Shown here one piece after another: positions 8,683 through 16,827 of a stretch of DNA of 64,000 nt. A program made the translations under genes and the position numbers. The notes beneath the pieces are model-generated. The model ran no database searches. It saw only the letters and a program-made list of their open reading frames with translations, and was not told the DNA's origin. How positions within the stretch are numbered: position 1 is the first letter of the stretch; each line of letters opens with the position of its first letter. Origin of the DNA: JBBKXP01 sp038323615 (GTDB lineage Bacteria; Pseudomonadota; Alphaproteobacteria; Rhodobacterales; Rhodobacteraceae); the NCBI GenBank assembly GCA_038323615.1, contig JBBQHC010000001.1:1-64000 (forward strand), given 5' to 3'.

Positions 8683-9785
8683 CGCAACACCGTCAGGTCT
8701 TTGGGAAATTGGGTGAGCGAGGTACAGCCATTGTCGGTGATCAACACGTCATCCTCGATCCGCACACCAAAGTTGCCGATGTCATAAAGGCCCGGTTCGT
8801 TGGTATAGACGGTTCCGGCCGGCAAAACCATGTGGTTGCCGCGCATAATATACGGGGCTTCATGCACGTCGCGGCCCAACCCGTGGCCGGTCTTGGTGCG
8901 GATCCGGTCGGCGTAGGGCGACGATTCAAGCACGCCGATCACCGCGTCGTCGATCTGATGTGCGGTGACGCCCGCGCGGGTGACCTCGAACCCTTTCAGA
9001 TTTGCGCGCAGGACCGTTTCATAGACCGATTGGCCCTCGTCGGTGGCATGGTCGAGAAACACGGTGCGCGTGATGTCGGCGGCAAAGCCGTACTTGCGGG
9101 CCCCGAAATCCAGCAGCAGGGCATCGCCGGCCTTGACCCGATAGTCGGCGCGGGCCTTGGCGTGCGGCCGCGCCGACCCGTCACCGGCGGCGACGATGGG
9201 GTGAAACGACTGATCTTCTGCGCCTTCGGCGAACAGGGCCTGAACCAGCGACTGTTCTATGTCTTTTTCGGTCTGACCAAGGCGGACGGTGTCCAGCGTC
9301 CGCGCCAGCGCCCTTTCTGAAATGGCAATGGCGGACTTCAGAGCGTCGATGTCGGCAGGCGTCTTGATCATCCGCAGCGCCGAAATCTCGCGCTCGGCAT
9401 CGACAATTCGCAGATCCGGCTGGGCACGCAAAAGGGCATGATAGACGAAAACCCGCATCACCTGCCCTTCGACGGCAAGCGATGCGATCCTCAGATGGTC
9501 GGTCAGCGCCTTGAACGCCGCGTCGTAGCCATCTTGATCGCGCCAGTCGAACACCGCGCCCTTAAACCCGACCAGATCCCAACTCCGCAATTCCAGATTG
9601 GGGACAAGCGCAGCGGGTGCGCCTTTGGTCGGAATGACGATGATGAACGGGCGTTCATGGCTCATGAAGGGGTGAATCACGGCGCGGGTGAAATTCGGCC
9701 CCGGCACAAGAGCGACAGCATCGACGCCAAGGGATGCCGCGATGTCCGCGTATTCGGTCAGCCGGTCGTTCAGGGATTGAATCAC
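8676..9785 (-). CDS. M24-family metallopeptidase (Xaa-Pro peptidase type)
   Basis: 369-residue pita-bread fold enzyme. The N-terminal creatinase-like domain fills about residues 1-130; the catalytic domain follows. All five dinuclear-metal ligands are visible: Asp in LLLDFGARKYG, Asp in FAADITRTVF, His in GHGLGRDVHEAP, Glu in TNEPGLYDIG and Glu in RIEDDVLIT. It probably removes N-terminal residues before proline or cleaves a related amide in imported peptides. The GTG at 9785 was chosen: a GAGG lies five bases upstream, whereas longer starts would cross the stem-loop at 9815-9840. It lies between the binding-protein gene and the permease genes of the same operon, which supports a role in processing the transported substrate. 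Confidence 0.88.
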   Translation of the reverse strand: MIQSLNDRLTEYADIAASLGVDAVALVPGPNFTRAVIHPFMSHERPFIIVIPTKGAPAALVPNLELRSWDLVGFKGAVFDWRDQDGYDAAFKALTDHLRIASLAVEGQVMRVFVYHALLRAQPDLRIVDAEREISALRMIKTPADIDALKSAIAISERALARTLDTVRLGQTEKDIEQSLVQALFAEGAEDQSFHPIVAAGDGSARPHAKARADYRVKAGDALLLDFGARKYGFAADITRTVFLDHATDEGQSVYETVLRANLKGFEVTRAGVTAHQIDDAVIGVLESSPYADRIRTKTGHGLGRDVHEAPYIMRGNHMVLPAGTVYTNEPGLYDIGNFGVRIEDDVLITDNGCTSLTQFPKDLTVLRC

Positions 9786-9814
9786 GTCGCCTCGCCCAGC
9801 TTGGAAGTTCGAAA

Positions 9815-9840
9815 GGGGGCGGCACAACCGCGCCGCCCCC
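9815..9840 (-). terminator. stem-loop between binding-protein gene and downstream operon
   Basis: Perfect 9-bp GC stem (GGGGGCGGC paired with GCCGCCCCC) with an 8-base loop, 15 bases after the stop codon of the binding-protein gene at 9855. On the transcribed minus strand it is followed only by a short T-run (TTTCG), so it is more likely a leaky terminator or an RNA-stabilising hairpin than a full stop. Such hairpins are known to raise the yield of binding protein over permeases. Confidence 0.65.
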
Positions 9841-9854
9841 GGTTTTTACGCTGT

Positions 9855-11447
9855 TTACTGCGTCAGGCTGACCTGATCGAAGATGTGGCCACCCAGCGGA
9901 TGCACGACATAGCCCTGAACTTCGGGCCGCATCGTCATGAACACGACCGAATGGGCGATGGTAGCCCAGGGCGCCTGTTCCTTGAACACGACCTGCGCCT
10001 GTTCATACAGCGGTTGGCGTTCTGCCTGTGTCGGCAGCACCTTGGCCTGCTGAATCAGGTCATCGAAGGGCTGATAGCACCACTGCGCCCGGTTTGACGC
10101 ACCGACCGCATCGCAACCCAACAGCACGGCAAGGAAGTTGTCGGGATCGCCGTTGTCACCCGTCCAACCGAGCAGCACCGCACCGTCACGGTCCAAGGCG
10201 CTTGAGCGGGACAGATACTCGCCCCATTCGTAGGACACGATCTCGACCGTCACGCCAACTTCGGCAAAGTCTTCCTGCATCAGTTCGGCCATGCGTCGTG
10301 CGTTGGGGTTGTAGGGACGCTGCACCGGCATCGCCCAGATCTTCATGTTCAGATTCTCGACACCCTCGGCGGCCAGCATCTGTTTCGCCGTTTCGGGATC
10401 GTAGGGATCATCCGCAACCGCGTCGTTATAGGACCACATGGTTGGCGGGATTGGGTTCTTGGCGATCTGGCCAGAACCCTGGAACACCACGTCAATGATC
10501 GCCTGCTTGTCGATCGCCATGTTCAACGCGCGACGCACATTGGGATTGTCGAACGGGGCGATGGTCGTGTTGTAGGCCAGATAGCCGACGTTCAGGCCTT
10601 CCTGTTCCATCACGACCAGATTGGGGTCGTCCTTCATGGCCTGCACATCGGCGGGGTTCGGATAGGCCATGATCTGACATTCGCCAGCCAGCACCTTTTG
10701 GTACCGCACAGAAGCATCCGGCGTGATCGCAAAGATCAGGCTTTCGACCTTGGCCTTGTCGCCCCAATAATCATCGTTGCGCAGATAGCGGATGACGGCG
10801 TCTTTCTGATAGGCTTGGAACGTGAACGGGCCGGTGCCGATCGGCGCCTGATTGAGCATTTCAGGCGTCCCTGCGGCCATCATAGCATCGGCATATTCCT
10901 TGGACACGATCGACGCGAAATCCATTGCCATGTTGGCGATGAACGGTGCCTCGGGGCGGGTCAGGTTAAAGACGACGGTGTAGTCGTCGGTCTTTTCGAT
11001 ACTGCCGACCAGATCGGGCATCGACATGCTGCCATAGTACTCCCAAGTCCCGCCGGAGACCGAGAAATAGGGGTCATCCGGGTTGCCCTGACGGTCAAAG
11101 CTAAAGATCACGTCATCGGCGTTGAAATCACGCGTCGGAGTGAACTGATCGTTGGAATGGAACTTGACCCCTTGACGCAGCTTGAACGTCACAGTCAAGC
11201 CGTCGTCAGACACTTCCCAACTCTCTGCAAGGCCCGGCAGCACTTCGGTGGTGCCAACCTTGAATTCGGTCAGACGGCTATAGATCGGATGGCTCGAGGC
11301 GTCGAACGTGGTGCCGGCGGTGTAAAGTGCCGGATCGAACCCTTCGGGCGAACCTTCGGAACAATAGACAAGCGATTGCGCCGACGCCGCAGAGGCGAGC
11401 AGGCTGGCCATCATGGCACCCGCGGCGAGTTTAAGCTTCAGAGTCAT
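9855..11447 (-). CDS. peptide ABC transporter substrate-binding protein (DppA-type)
   Basis: 530-residue periplasmic binding protein of the SBP_bac_5 family. A Sec signal peptide is clear (LKLAAGAMMASLLASAASAQ, cleavage after ASA near residue 24). The mature part starts LVYCSEGSPEGFDPALYTAG as in DppA, and VEIVSYEWGEYLSR and LLGWTGDNGDPDNFL are dipeptide-binder-like stretches. The ATG at 11447 has an excellent GGAGGAA seven bases upstream; an in-frame TTG at 11459 lies inside that site and was rejected. First gene of the operon with the M24 peptidase, two permeases and two ATPases; a strong leader hairpin lies at 11476-11507. Confidence 0.95.
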   Translation of the reverse strand: MTLKLKLAAGAMMASLLASAASAQSLVYCSEGSPEGFDPALYTAGTTFDASSHPIYSRLTEFKVGTTEVLPGLAESWEVSDDGLTVTFKLRQGVKFHSNDQFTPTRDFNADDVIFSFDRQGNPDDPYFSVSGGTWEYYGSMSMPDLVGSIEKTDDYTVVFNLTRPEAPFIANMAMDFASIVSKEYADAMMAAGTPEMLNQAPIGTGPFTFQAYQKDAVIRYLRNDDYWGDKAKVESLIFAITPDASVRYQKVLAGECQIMAYPNPADVQAMKDDPNLVVMEQEGLNVGYLAYNTTIAPFDNPNVRRALNMAIDKQAIIDVVFQGSGQIAKNPIPPTMWSYNDAVADDPYDPETAKQMLAAEGVENLNMKIWAMPVQRPYNPNARRMAELMQEDFAEVGVTVEIVSYEWGEYLSRSSALDRDGAVLLGWTGDNGDPDNFLAVLLGCDAVGASNRAQWCYQPFDDLIQQAKVLPTQAERQPLYEQAQVVFKEQAPWATIAHSVVFMTMRPEVQGYVVHPLGGHIFDQVSLTQ

Positions 11448-11475
11448 GGTTTCCTCCAACTGAGTTTGTTGATTG

Positions 11476-11507
11476 GCTGCCCACAGGCAACTGTGTTTGT
11501 GGGCAGC
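11476..11507 (-). promoter_or_regulatory. hairpin in the leader of the peptide transporter operon
   Basis: Perfect 10-bp inverted repeat (GCTGCCCACA and TGTGGGCAGC) with a 12-base loop, 29 bases upstream of the start codon of the binding-protein gene. It could be an operator dyad, an mRNA 5' stabiliser or a translation-control hairpin; sequence alone does not decide. Confidence 0.5.
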
Positions 11508-11721
11508 GCAGATGTAGCCCCTCCGGATCGAACGATTTCGCCGAACACCTTGTCAGAGAAACCGGAGCAATCCGGTCGAGAATGCGATCATACGACCACG
11601 GATTAAGTCACTTGCCAACCCACCGTTTTAACGTCCCCGATCACGTCGCGGTCGCGCCTCTGCAATGCCGACACGGGACGCCATCGCGTTGCGTCAGCGA
11701 CGGCACGACAACGGCGGATCG

Positions 11722-12876
11722 TCAGACCGGGTCAGAGGTCGCGGTGATCAGTGCGGTGCTGAAATCCACCCATAAATCCTCGGCCGATTCCAGCCCCAGC
11801 GACAGGCGCACAAGGCCGGGCGATACACCGAACCGGCGCGCGGCGTTGACGTCGCCGGGCCGTCCCAGCGCCGCCCGTGCGGGCATTACCAGACTTTCGA
11901 ACCCGCCCCAGCTGACCGCCAGCCGGAACAGGCGCAAGCTGTCGCAAAACCGCGGGATATCGACGCTGTCGGCAAATTCCACCGACAACAGGCCTGACCG
12001 CCCGGTCAGCCCCGGCACTGCGTCCGGCCCCGGCGCATTGACGCGCACAACCTGTGCCAGTCCGGCCAGCCGATCCACGAAAAGGTCGGCAGTAGCCTTA
12101 TGCTGGCGCATCCGCGACACCAGCGTGCGCAGGCCGCGGGTCAGCAGGAATGCCTCGAACGGAGCGAGTTTCGCGCCCAGAAGTGGCAGGGTCAGGTCGC
12201 GGATTCGGCCGATATGGGCGTCGGACCCGATGACGACCCCGGCCACCGTATCGGAATGACCACTGATGTATTTCGACGCCGAATGCAGCACGATGTCGAT
12301 TCCCAGCGACAGGGGGCGCTGAAACACGGGCGTCGCCCAGAAATTGTCAATCACCGTCAAAGCGCCGTGACGGCGGGCATGACTGGCGACCTTTGACACA
12401 TCGAGCGGCTGAAAGACCAGCGACGACGGGCTTTCCAGATAGGCAAGTGCGACGCCGTCCAACAGGTCGGGTTGATCCTCGAACGCCTGTGCCGGGTGAT
12501 AGGTCACATCGACGCCGAAAGGGCGCAGGATGCGTTCGAAAAACTTGTAGGCGTCGGGATAGACGTGTTCGACGCAGGCCATCCGGTCGCCCGGCTTGAC
12601 GAAGGCCACAAGCGCGCCGGAAATCGCTGCCATGCCAGAGGCGAAACCGACCGCCGCCGCGCCGCCCTCGGCCTGCGCCATCAGGGCCTCGAATGCGGCG
12701 ACGGTGGGGTTCTGAAAGCGGGTATAAATCGGATCGTCGCTGTCCCCGGCCATCCGGGCGGCGAAGGCCGCGTAGTCGGGGAAGGTGAACAACGAGGTCT
12801 GCACGATCGGCGGCGTGACCGATCCGCCGGGACCGTCGAACGGGGCGGCAAGGATGGTGGCGATGTCGTCGGTCAT
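11722..12876 (-). CDS. PLP-dependent trans-sulfuration enzyme (cystathionine beta-lyase/gamma-synthase family)
   Basis: 384-residue Cys/Met-metabolism PLP enzyme. Family features include the phosphate-binding stretch VGFASGMAAISGALVAF (residues 75-92), LAYLESPSSLVFQPLD, the cofactor Asp in LTVIDNFWATPVFQRPL, and the PLP lysine in VLHSASKYISGHSD. Most likely a cystathionine beta-lyase, that is, cystathionine to homocysteine, though gamma-lyase or gamma-synthase activity cannot be excluded by eye. The ATG at 12876 was chosen because AGAGG lies about seven bases upstream; an in-frame ATG at 12924 would overlap the SRAP gene by 11 bases and is the alternative. Probably cotranscribed with the SRAP gene at 12914-13585. 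Confidence 0.9.
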   Translation of the reverse strand: MTDDIATILAAPFDGPGGSVTPPIVQTSLFTFPDYAAFAARMAGDSDDPIYTRFQNPTVAAFEALMAQAEGGAAAVGFASGMAAISGALVAFVKPGDRMACVEHVYPDAYKFFERILRPFGVDVTYHPAQAFEDQPDLLDGVALAYLESPSSLVFQPLDVSKVASHARRHGALTVIDNFWATPVFQRPLSLGIDIVLHSASKYISGHSDTVAGVVIGSDAHIGRIRDLTLPLLGAKLAPFEAFLLTRGLRTLVSRMRQHKATADLFVDRLAGLAQVVRVNAPGPDAVPGLTGRSGLLSVEFADSVDIPRFCDSLRLFRLAVSWGGFESLVMPARAALGRPGDVNAARRFGVSPGLVRLSLGLESAEDLWVDFSTALITATSDPV

Positions 12877-12913
12877 GGGCGGCCTCTGTCTGGTCAGCGC
12901 GATACTGCCCGCG

Positions 12914-13585
12914 TCATGCGTCATCCGCCAGTGGCGCGATCAGGTCCGCCCCGCTGGCCCGGTTGGAATTGACCGCCGTCGAGACGCGGCGAAACGCCAG
13001 CGTGGTTTCGGCTGTCGGGCGCATCAGGTCAGCCGCCCCGCTGCCCGCCTCGCCCAGCCACAGCGGCCAATCGGCCCGCTCAAGAATCAATGGCAGGCGA
13101 TTGTGGATCGGTGCCATTGCAGCGTTGGCGGCGCAGGTGACGATGGCGCAGGTTGTCAGGCGCTGGTCGCCGTTTGCCCAGGTTTGCCAGATGCCGCCGA
13201 ACACGATGGGCGTATCGTCGGCACGCGTCACGAACCCGGGCTGCGGCGTCTGCCCCTCGGTGCGGTGCCACTCATAGAACCCGTCCGCCGCGATCAGACA
13301 GCGGCGGTGGCGGCAGGCATCCCGAAAGGCGGGTTTCACGGCGATGGTTTCGGCGCGGGCATTGATCAACAGCGGGCCATCAGTCGGGGACTTGTACCAG
13401 TGCGGCACGAACCCCCAACGCATCGGGCGCAAACGGCGCACCCGCTCGGCGGCAGTGCAGACGGCCAGCGTTTGCGTCGGACAGACGTTGTAGTTTGGTC
13501 CCTGCGGCAAGTCATTGTCCGGCGTCGCCGCGAACAACTGCGACATCGCTTCGGGGGGCAATGTGATGGCCATGCGTCCGCACAT
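12914..13585 (-). CDS. SOS response-associated peptidase (SRAP/YedK/HMCES family)
   Basis: 223-residue SRAP protein that protects abasic sites in single-stranded DNA by forming a covalent link. The catalytic Cys2 directly follows the start (MCGRMAITLPPEA) and becomes the N-terminus after methionine removal. The conserved Asn and Glu are in LLINARAET, the family stretch RRCLIAADGFYEWHR is intact, and the active-site His is in APIHNRLPLIL, where the usual HDRMP reads HNRLP. Length is normal. It precedes the PLP-enzyme gene in the same direction; the two functions are unrelated. No LexA box was identified upstream. Confidence 0.95.
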   Translation of the reverse strand: MCGRMAITLPPEAMSQLFAATPDNDLPQGPNYNVCPTQTLAVCTAAERVRRLRPMRWGFVPHWYKSPTDGPLLINARAETIAVKPAFRDACRHRRCLIAADGFYEWHRTEGQTPQPGFVTRADDTPIVFGGIWQTWANGDQRLTTCAIVTCAANAAMAPIHNRLPLILERADWPLWLGEAGSGAADLMRPTAETTLAFRRVSTAVNSNRASGADLIAPLADDA

Positions 13586-13744
13586 GGCGTCAATCTAGCG
13601 GCGCAGGGGGACGGTTGAAACCCGGATTGCCGCCTGCCGCTCTGCGGCAAACCGTGGCACCTCGGGCGGGAGTATTCTTGGCCAAATATTGCCGTAGCTT
13701 TGCCTTGTTTCTTTCAAAGAAGCCTACCCTCGGGACGAGCAAAC

Positions 13745-13767
13745 GGGGCGGCCCGATTGGCCGCCCG
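13745..13767 (-). terminator. GC-rich hairpin after the 5'-nucleotidase-like gene
   Basis: Stem GGGCGGCC/GGCCGCCC with a 5-base loop, about 15 bases after the stop codon at 13783, followed on the minus strand by CCGTTTGC. The T-run is short, so termination may be weak. Confidence 0.5.
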
Positions 13768-13782
13768 CCAAAGTTTCCAAGC

Positions 13783-15303
13783 CTATTGCCCGACGACCTT
13801 GATCCGGCCTTCGACGCTGCTGGTCACACCGCCATTCTGCACGACATAGTTTATCACGTCGTTCGCCATCAGGTTGCCATTGCCGGCATTGATCAGCACG
13901 TTGCCGCCGCCCAGCGCCCCGTAGCCGTCGCCGCCGCCAAGGATGTAATCGTTGGCCGCGACGCGGTACAGCTTGTCGGGATCAAGAGGCGCCCCGCCGA
14001 CGGTGATCTCGGCTACCCGGCTTCCGGCCGGCGCGGTCGGATCATAGACGAACGCCATGCCCGAAACCTGCGGGAATCGGCCGGCCCCATCCTCGACCTG
14101 GGACACCCCGTTTTCAATCGCCGCCAAAAGCTGGCTGCCCGGAATTTCGGTCAGCACGGTGACGTTGCCGAACGGCAGTTCGGTCAGGATGTCGCGCCGG
14201 GTCAGGACGGTGCCTGCGTCGTAAGTGCGGTCTGCCCGGATCCCGCCGCCGTTGGCAATTGCCACGTCAGCGCCGGTTGCCGCCCGGATCGCATCGGCAA
14301 TCAGATTGCCCATCGCCGATTCCTCGCCACGAATGACATTGCGGCGGCTGTCGAGTTCGCCAGTGGTCTCGCCGATCTCGACGTTCAGGCTTTCGTCAAG
14401 CTGGGCGGTGAACTGATCGACCATCGCCTGGCTGTCCGGGTCGGGCGTCACATTGGCGGTGTCGATAAAGCGAAACATCGGGGTCCAGCTGATCGTCCGG
14501 GTGCCGTCATCCTTGGCGCCGATCGTGACCGCGATATCAATCGGTGACAGGAACCGCCCGTCGATCGAGGTTTCGACATAGGCGGTGCGCCCGTCATAGG
14601 ACGTCGCATATTGGTGATCGTCGCCCGACATGATCACATCGAACGCGCCGCTCGAAATCAGCTCGCGGTCGTTGGCCATGTTGGTCTGCACCACGCCGAC
14701 AACCAGATCCGCCCCGGCTTCGCGTGCGGCTTTGGCAGCGGCGACACCGGTTTCGACGGTGCCCAGAAACACCAGATCTTCGGTCGATGCGACTTGCGGC
14801 GAGGTGTCCTGTGCCACCGGCACCAGCGCCACCATGACGCCGCCGACGTCCTTCATCATCGTGCCGCCCAAGCCGTCAATCGGCGTGCCGTCGGCGTTGG
14901 TGATGTTCACCGCGGCCCAAGGATATTTTGACGCCGCCATCTTTTCGAGGAAATTGGCGACGCCAAAGTCGAATTCATGATTGCCCGGCACCGCCAGATC
15001 GAATGGCACCAGATTGGTCAGGTCGATGGTGTTTTGACCCTTGTCGAATCCGGACAGCAGCGACGGCGACAGCATGTCGCCGTCCATCACGTAAAGCGCG
15101 TTGGGGTTGGCGGCGCGTTCGGCCTTGGCCACCGCATTCATCCGGGGAAACCCGCCGCGTTCGCCGTCGCCGGCAAAGTCGTAGATATCGCCGACCCCGA
15201 AGATCGTGATGTTCACGGTTTCCGCCGCAAGCGGCATGGCCAGCGCCGAAGCGAGCGCCGTCGCGCCAAGCAGCGCCGTCAAGGTTGTTGTCGTCGGTTT
15301 CAT
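13783..15303 (-). CDS. secreted 5'-nucleotidase/metallophosphatase-like protein with altered metal ligands
   Basis: 506 residues. A Sec signal peptide (LTALLGATALASALAMPLAA) is followed by a metallophosphatase domain and a C-terminal 5'-nucleotidase substrate domain. In the first domain GDMLSP and PGNHEFDFG keep their Asp and Asn-His ligands. The usual D-x-H reads GDIYDF, the fourth-motif His is missing (VVQTNMANDREL) and the usual GHxH reads GDDHQ. The C-terminal domain is intact (ANGGGIRAD, then ANDYILGGGDGYGAL). The protein therefore belongs to the UshA/NutA family, but its catalysis or metal use may differ. GGGAG lies before the ATG. It stands alone, upstream of the SRAP gene and divergent from DUF952-pyrD. 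Confidence 0.85.
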   Translation of the reverse strand: MKPTTTTLTALLGATALASALAMPLAAETVNITIFGVGDIYDFAGDGERGGFPRMNAVAKAERAANPNALYVMDGDMLSPSLLSGFDKGQNTIDLTNLVPFDLAVPGNHEFDFGVANFLEKMAASKYPWAAVNITNADGTPIDGLGGTMMKDVGGVMVALVPVAQDTSPQVASTEDLVFLGTVETGVAAAKAAREAGADLVVGVVQTNMANDRELISSGAFDVIMSGDDHQYATSYDGRTAYVETSIDGRFLSPIDIAVTIGAKDDGTRTISWTPMFRFIDTANVTPDPDSQAMVDQFTAQLDESLNVEIGETTGELDSRRNVIRGEESAMGNLIADAIRAATGADVAIANGGGIRADRTYDAGTVLTRRDILTELPFGNVTVLTEIPGSQLLAAIENGVSQVEDGAGRFPQVSGMAFVYDPTAPAGSRVAEITVGGAPLDPDKLYRVAANDYILGGGDGYGALGGGNVLINAGNGNLMANDVINYVVQNGGVTSSVEGRIKVVGQ

Positions 15304-15454
15304 TGTGGTTCTCCCGGTTGGCTGTATGACGCAGCATGGTTGCGCCGTTCGGCGGCAGAGTCAAAGCCTCTGCCACCGGAACCTGCCCGCTGCCGTTAAC
15401 ACCGCGATGACAGCGCCCATTGACCACGGACGGGGCGGCGGGCATCACAGGCGG

Positions 15455-15787
15455 ATGCTGATTTACAAGATTTTCCGCGCCGAGGAATGGGCCGAATTGC
15501 AGGCGCGGGGACAGACCCTTGGCGCGCCGATTGATCTGGCCGACGGGTTCGTCCACTTTTCCACTGCCGCCCAGTGCCCGACGACTGCGGCGCTGTATTT
15601 TGCCGGGGTTGCCGGGCTGGAATTGCTGGCGGTCGAGGCTGAGGGTCTGGCTGACCTGAAATGGGAACCCTCGCGCGGTGGCGATCTGTTCCCGCATCTG
15701 TTTGCGGAATTGCGGCTGTCCGATGTAGTCTGGCACGCGCCCCTGCGGTGGAACGGCACCGCGCATGATTTCCCTGAAATGTCATGA
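15455..15787 (+). CDS. DUF952 domain protein
   Basis: 110-residue protein that is all DUF952: it starts LIYKIFRAEEWAELQARG, has the conserved LADGFVHFSTAAQ centre and ends LRWNGTAHDFPEMS. The fold is small and alpha/beta; a biochemical role is not established. The gene overlaps pyrD by four bases (ATGA) and so is cotranslated with it, a common arrangement in this bacterial family. The ATG at 15455 is preceded by a purine-rich AGGCGG. An upstream in-frame ATG at 15407 would add 16 residues of Gly/His-rich sequence that is not part of the domain. Confidence 0.87.
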   Translation: MLIYKIFRAEEWAELQARGQTLGAPIDLADGFVHFSTAAQCPTTAALYFAGVAGLELLAVEAEGLADLKWEPSRGGDLFPHLFAELRLSDVVWHAPLRWNGTAHDFPEMS

Positions 15788-16827
15788 GGACGCTTGAAAC
15801 CCTCGGCCTTGCCGCCCTGCGCCGGATCGATCCCGAACGGGCGCACGGGCTGGCGATAAAGGCCTTGCAGATGGGACTGGGGCCGCGCGGCGGGCCCTTC
15901 ACGACGCCCCGGCTGGCGACCACGGTCGCAGGGCTTTCGTTGCCCAACCCGGTGGGGCTGGCGGCCGGATTTGACAAGAACGCGACCGCCCTGCATCCCC
16001 TGTCCCGCTGTGGTTTCGGGTTTATCGAGGTTGGCGCAGCAACGCCCCGGCCACAACCCGGTAACCCCCGGCCACGGCTGTTTCGCCTGACGCAAGACCG
16101 CGCCGCGATCAACCGTTTCGGGTTCAACAACGACGGCGCTGATGCGATTGCTGCGCGTCTGGCGCAGCGCCCCAAAGGCGGGATCATCGGTCTGAACCTT
16201 GGGGCGAACAAGGACAGCGCGGACCGGGCGGGTGATTTTGCCGCCGTGCTGGCGACCTGCGGCGCTGATGTAGATTTTGCCACCGTCAACGTCAGCAGTC
16301 CCAACACCGAACGCCTGCGTGATTTGCAGGGCAAGGCGGCGTTGGCCGAATTGCTGGCCGGGGTGGTGGCGGCAAACCGGCACAGCCTGCCGATATTCCT
16401 GAAAATCGCGCCGGACCTGAGCGACGGCGATATTGTCGATGTGGCCGAAGTGGCGACCGCCGCAGGTATCGCCGGGATCATCGCCACCAATACCACGCTG
16501 GACCGCGCAGGTTTGAAAAGTGCGCATCGCGGCGAAACGGGTGGTCTGTCAGGTGCGCCGTTGTTCGAAAAATCCACGCGGGTTCTGGCGCGGCTTGCCG
16601 CACTGACCAACCTGCCACTGATCGGGGTCGGTGGTGTGGCCAGCGCCGAACAGGCCTATCAGAAAATCCGCGCCGGAGCGTCGGCGGTGCAGATTTATAC
16701 CGGCCTTGTCTATGGTGGGATCAGTCTGGCCGACGACATCGTGCGCGGGCTGGATCGGTTGCTGGAGCGTGACGGTTTCACATCGCTGGCACAGGCGGTT
16801 GGCACCGGTCGCGCCGACTGGGCCTAA
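15784..16827 (+). CDS. pyrD: dihydroorotate dehydrogenase (quinone), class 2
   Basis: 347-residue membrane-associated FMN enzyme that oxidises dihydroorotate to orotate with quinone, the fourth step of pyrimidine synthesis. The N-terminal helix typical of class 2 (LAALRRIDPERAHGLAIKAL) is present. VGLAAGFDKNATAL and FNNDGADAI are the FMN and substrate segments, and the catalytic serine of class 2 is in NVSSPNTERLR. FMN phosphate contacts lie in IGVGGVASAEQAYQKI and VQIYTGLVYGG. Length matches the family. It follows DUF952 with a four-base overlap and converges on the MATE exporter gene, with which it shares four bases. Confidence 0.97.
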   Translation: MRTLETLGLAALRRIDPERAHGLAIKALQMGLGPRGGPFTTPRLATTVAGLSLPNPVGLAAGFDKNATALHPLSRCGFGFIEVGAATPRPQPGNPRPRLFRLTQDRAAINRFGFNNDGADAIAARLAQRPKGGIIGLNLGANKDSADRAGDFAAVLATCGADVDFATVNVSSPNTERLRDLQGKAALAELLAGVVAANRHSLPIFLKIAPDLSDGDIVDVAEVATAAGIAGIIATNTTLDRAGLKSAHRGETGGLSGAPLFEKSTRVLARLAALTNLPLIGVGGVASAEQAYQKIRAGASAVQIYTGLVYGGISLADDIVRGLDRLLERDGFTSLAQAVGTGRADWA

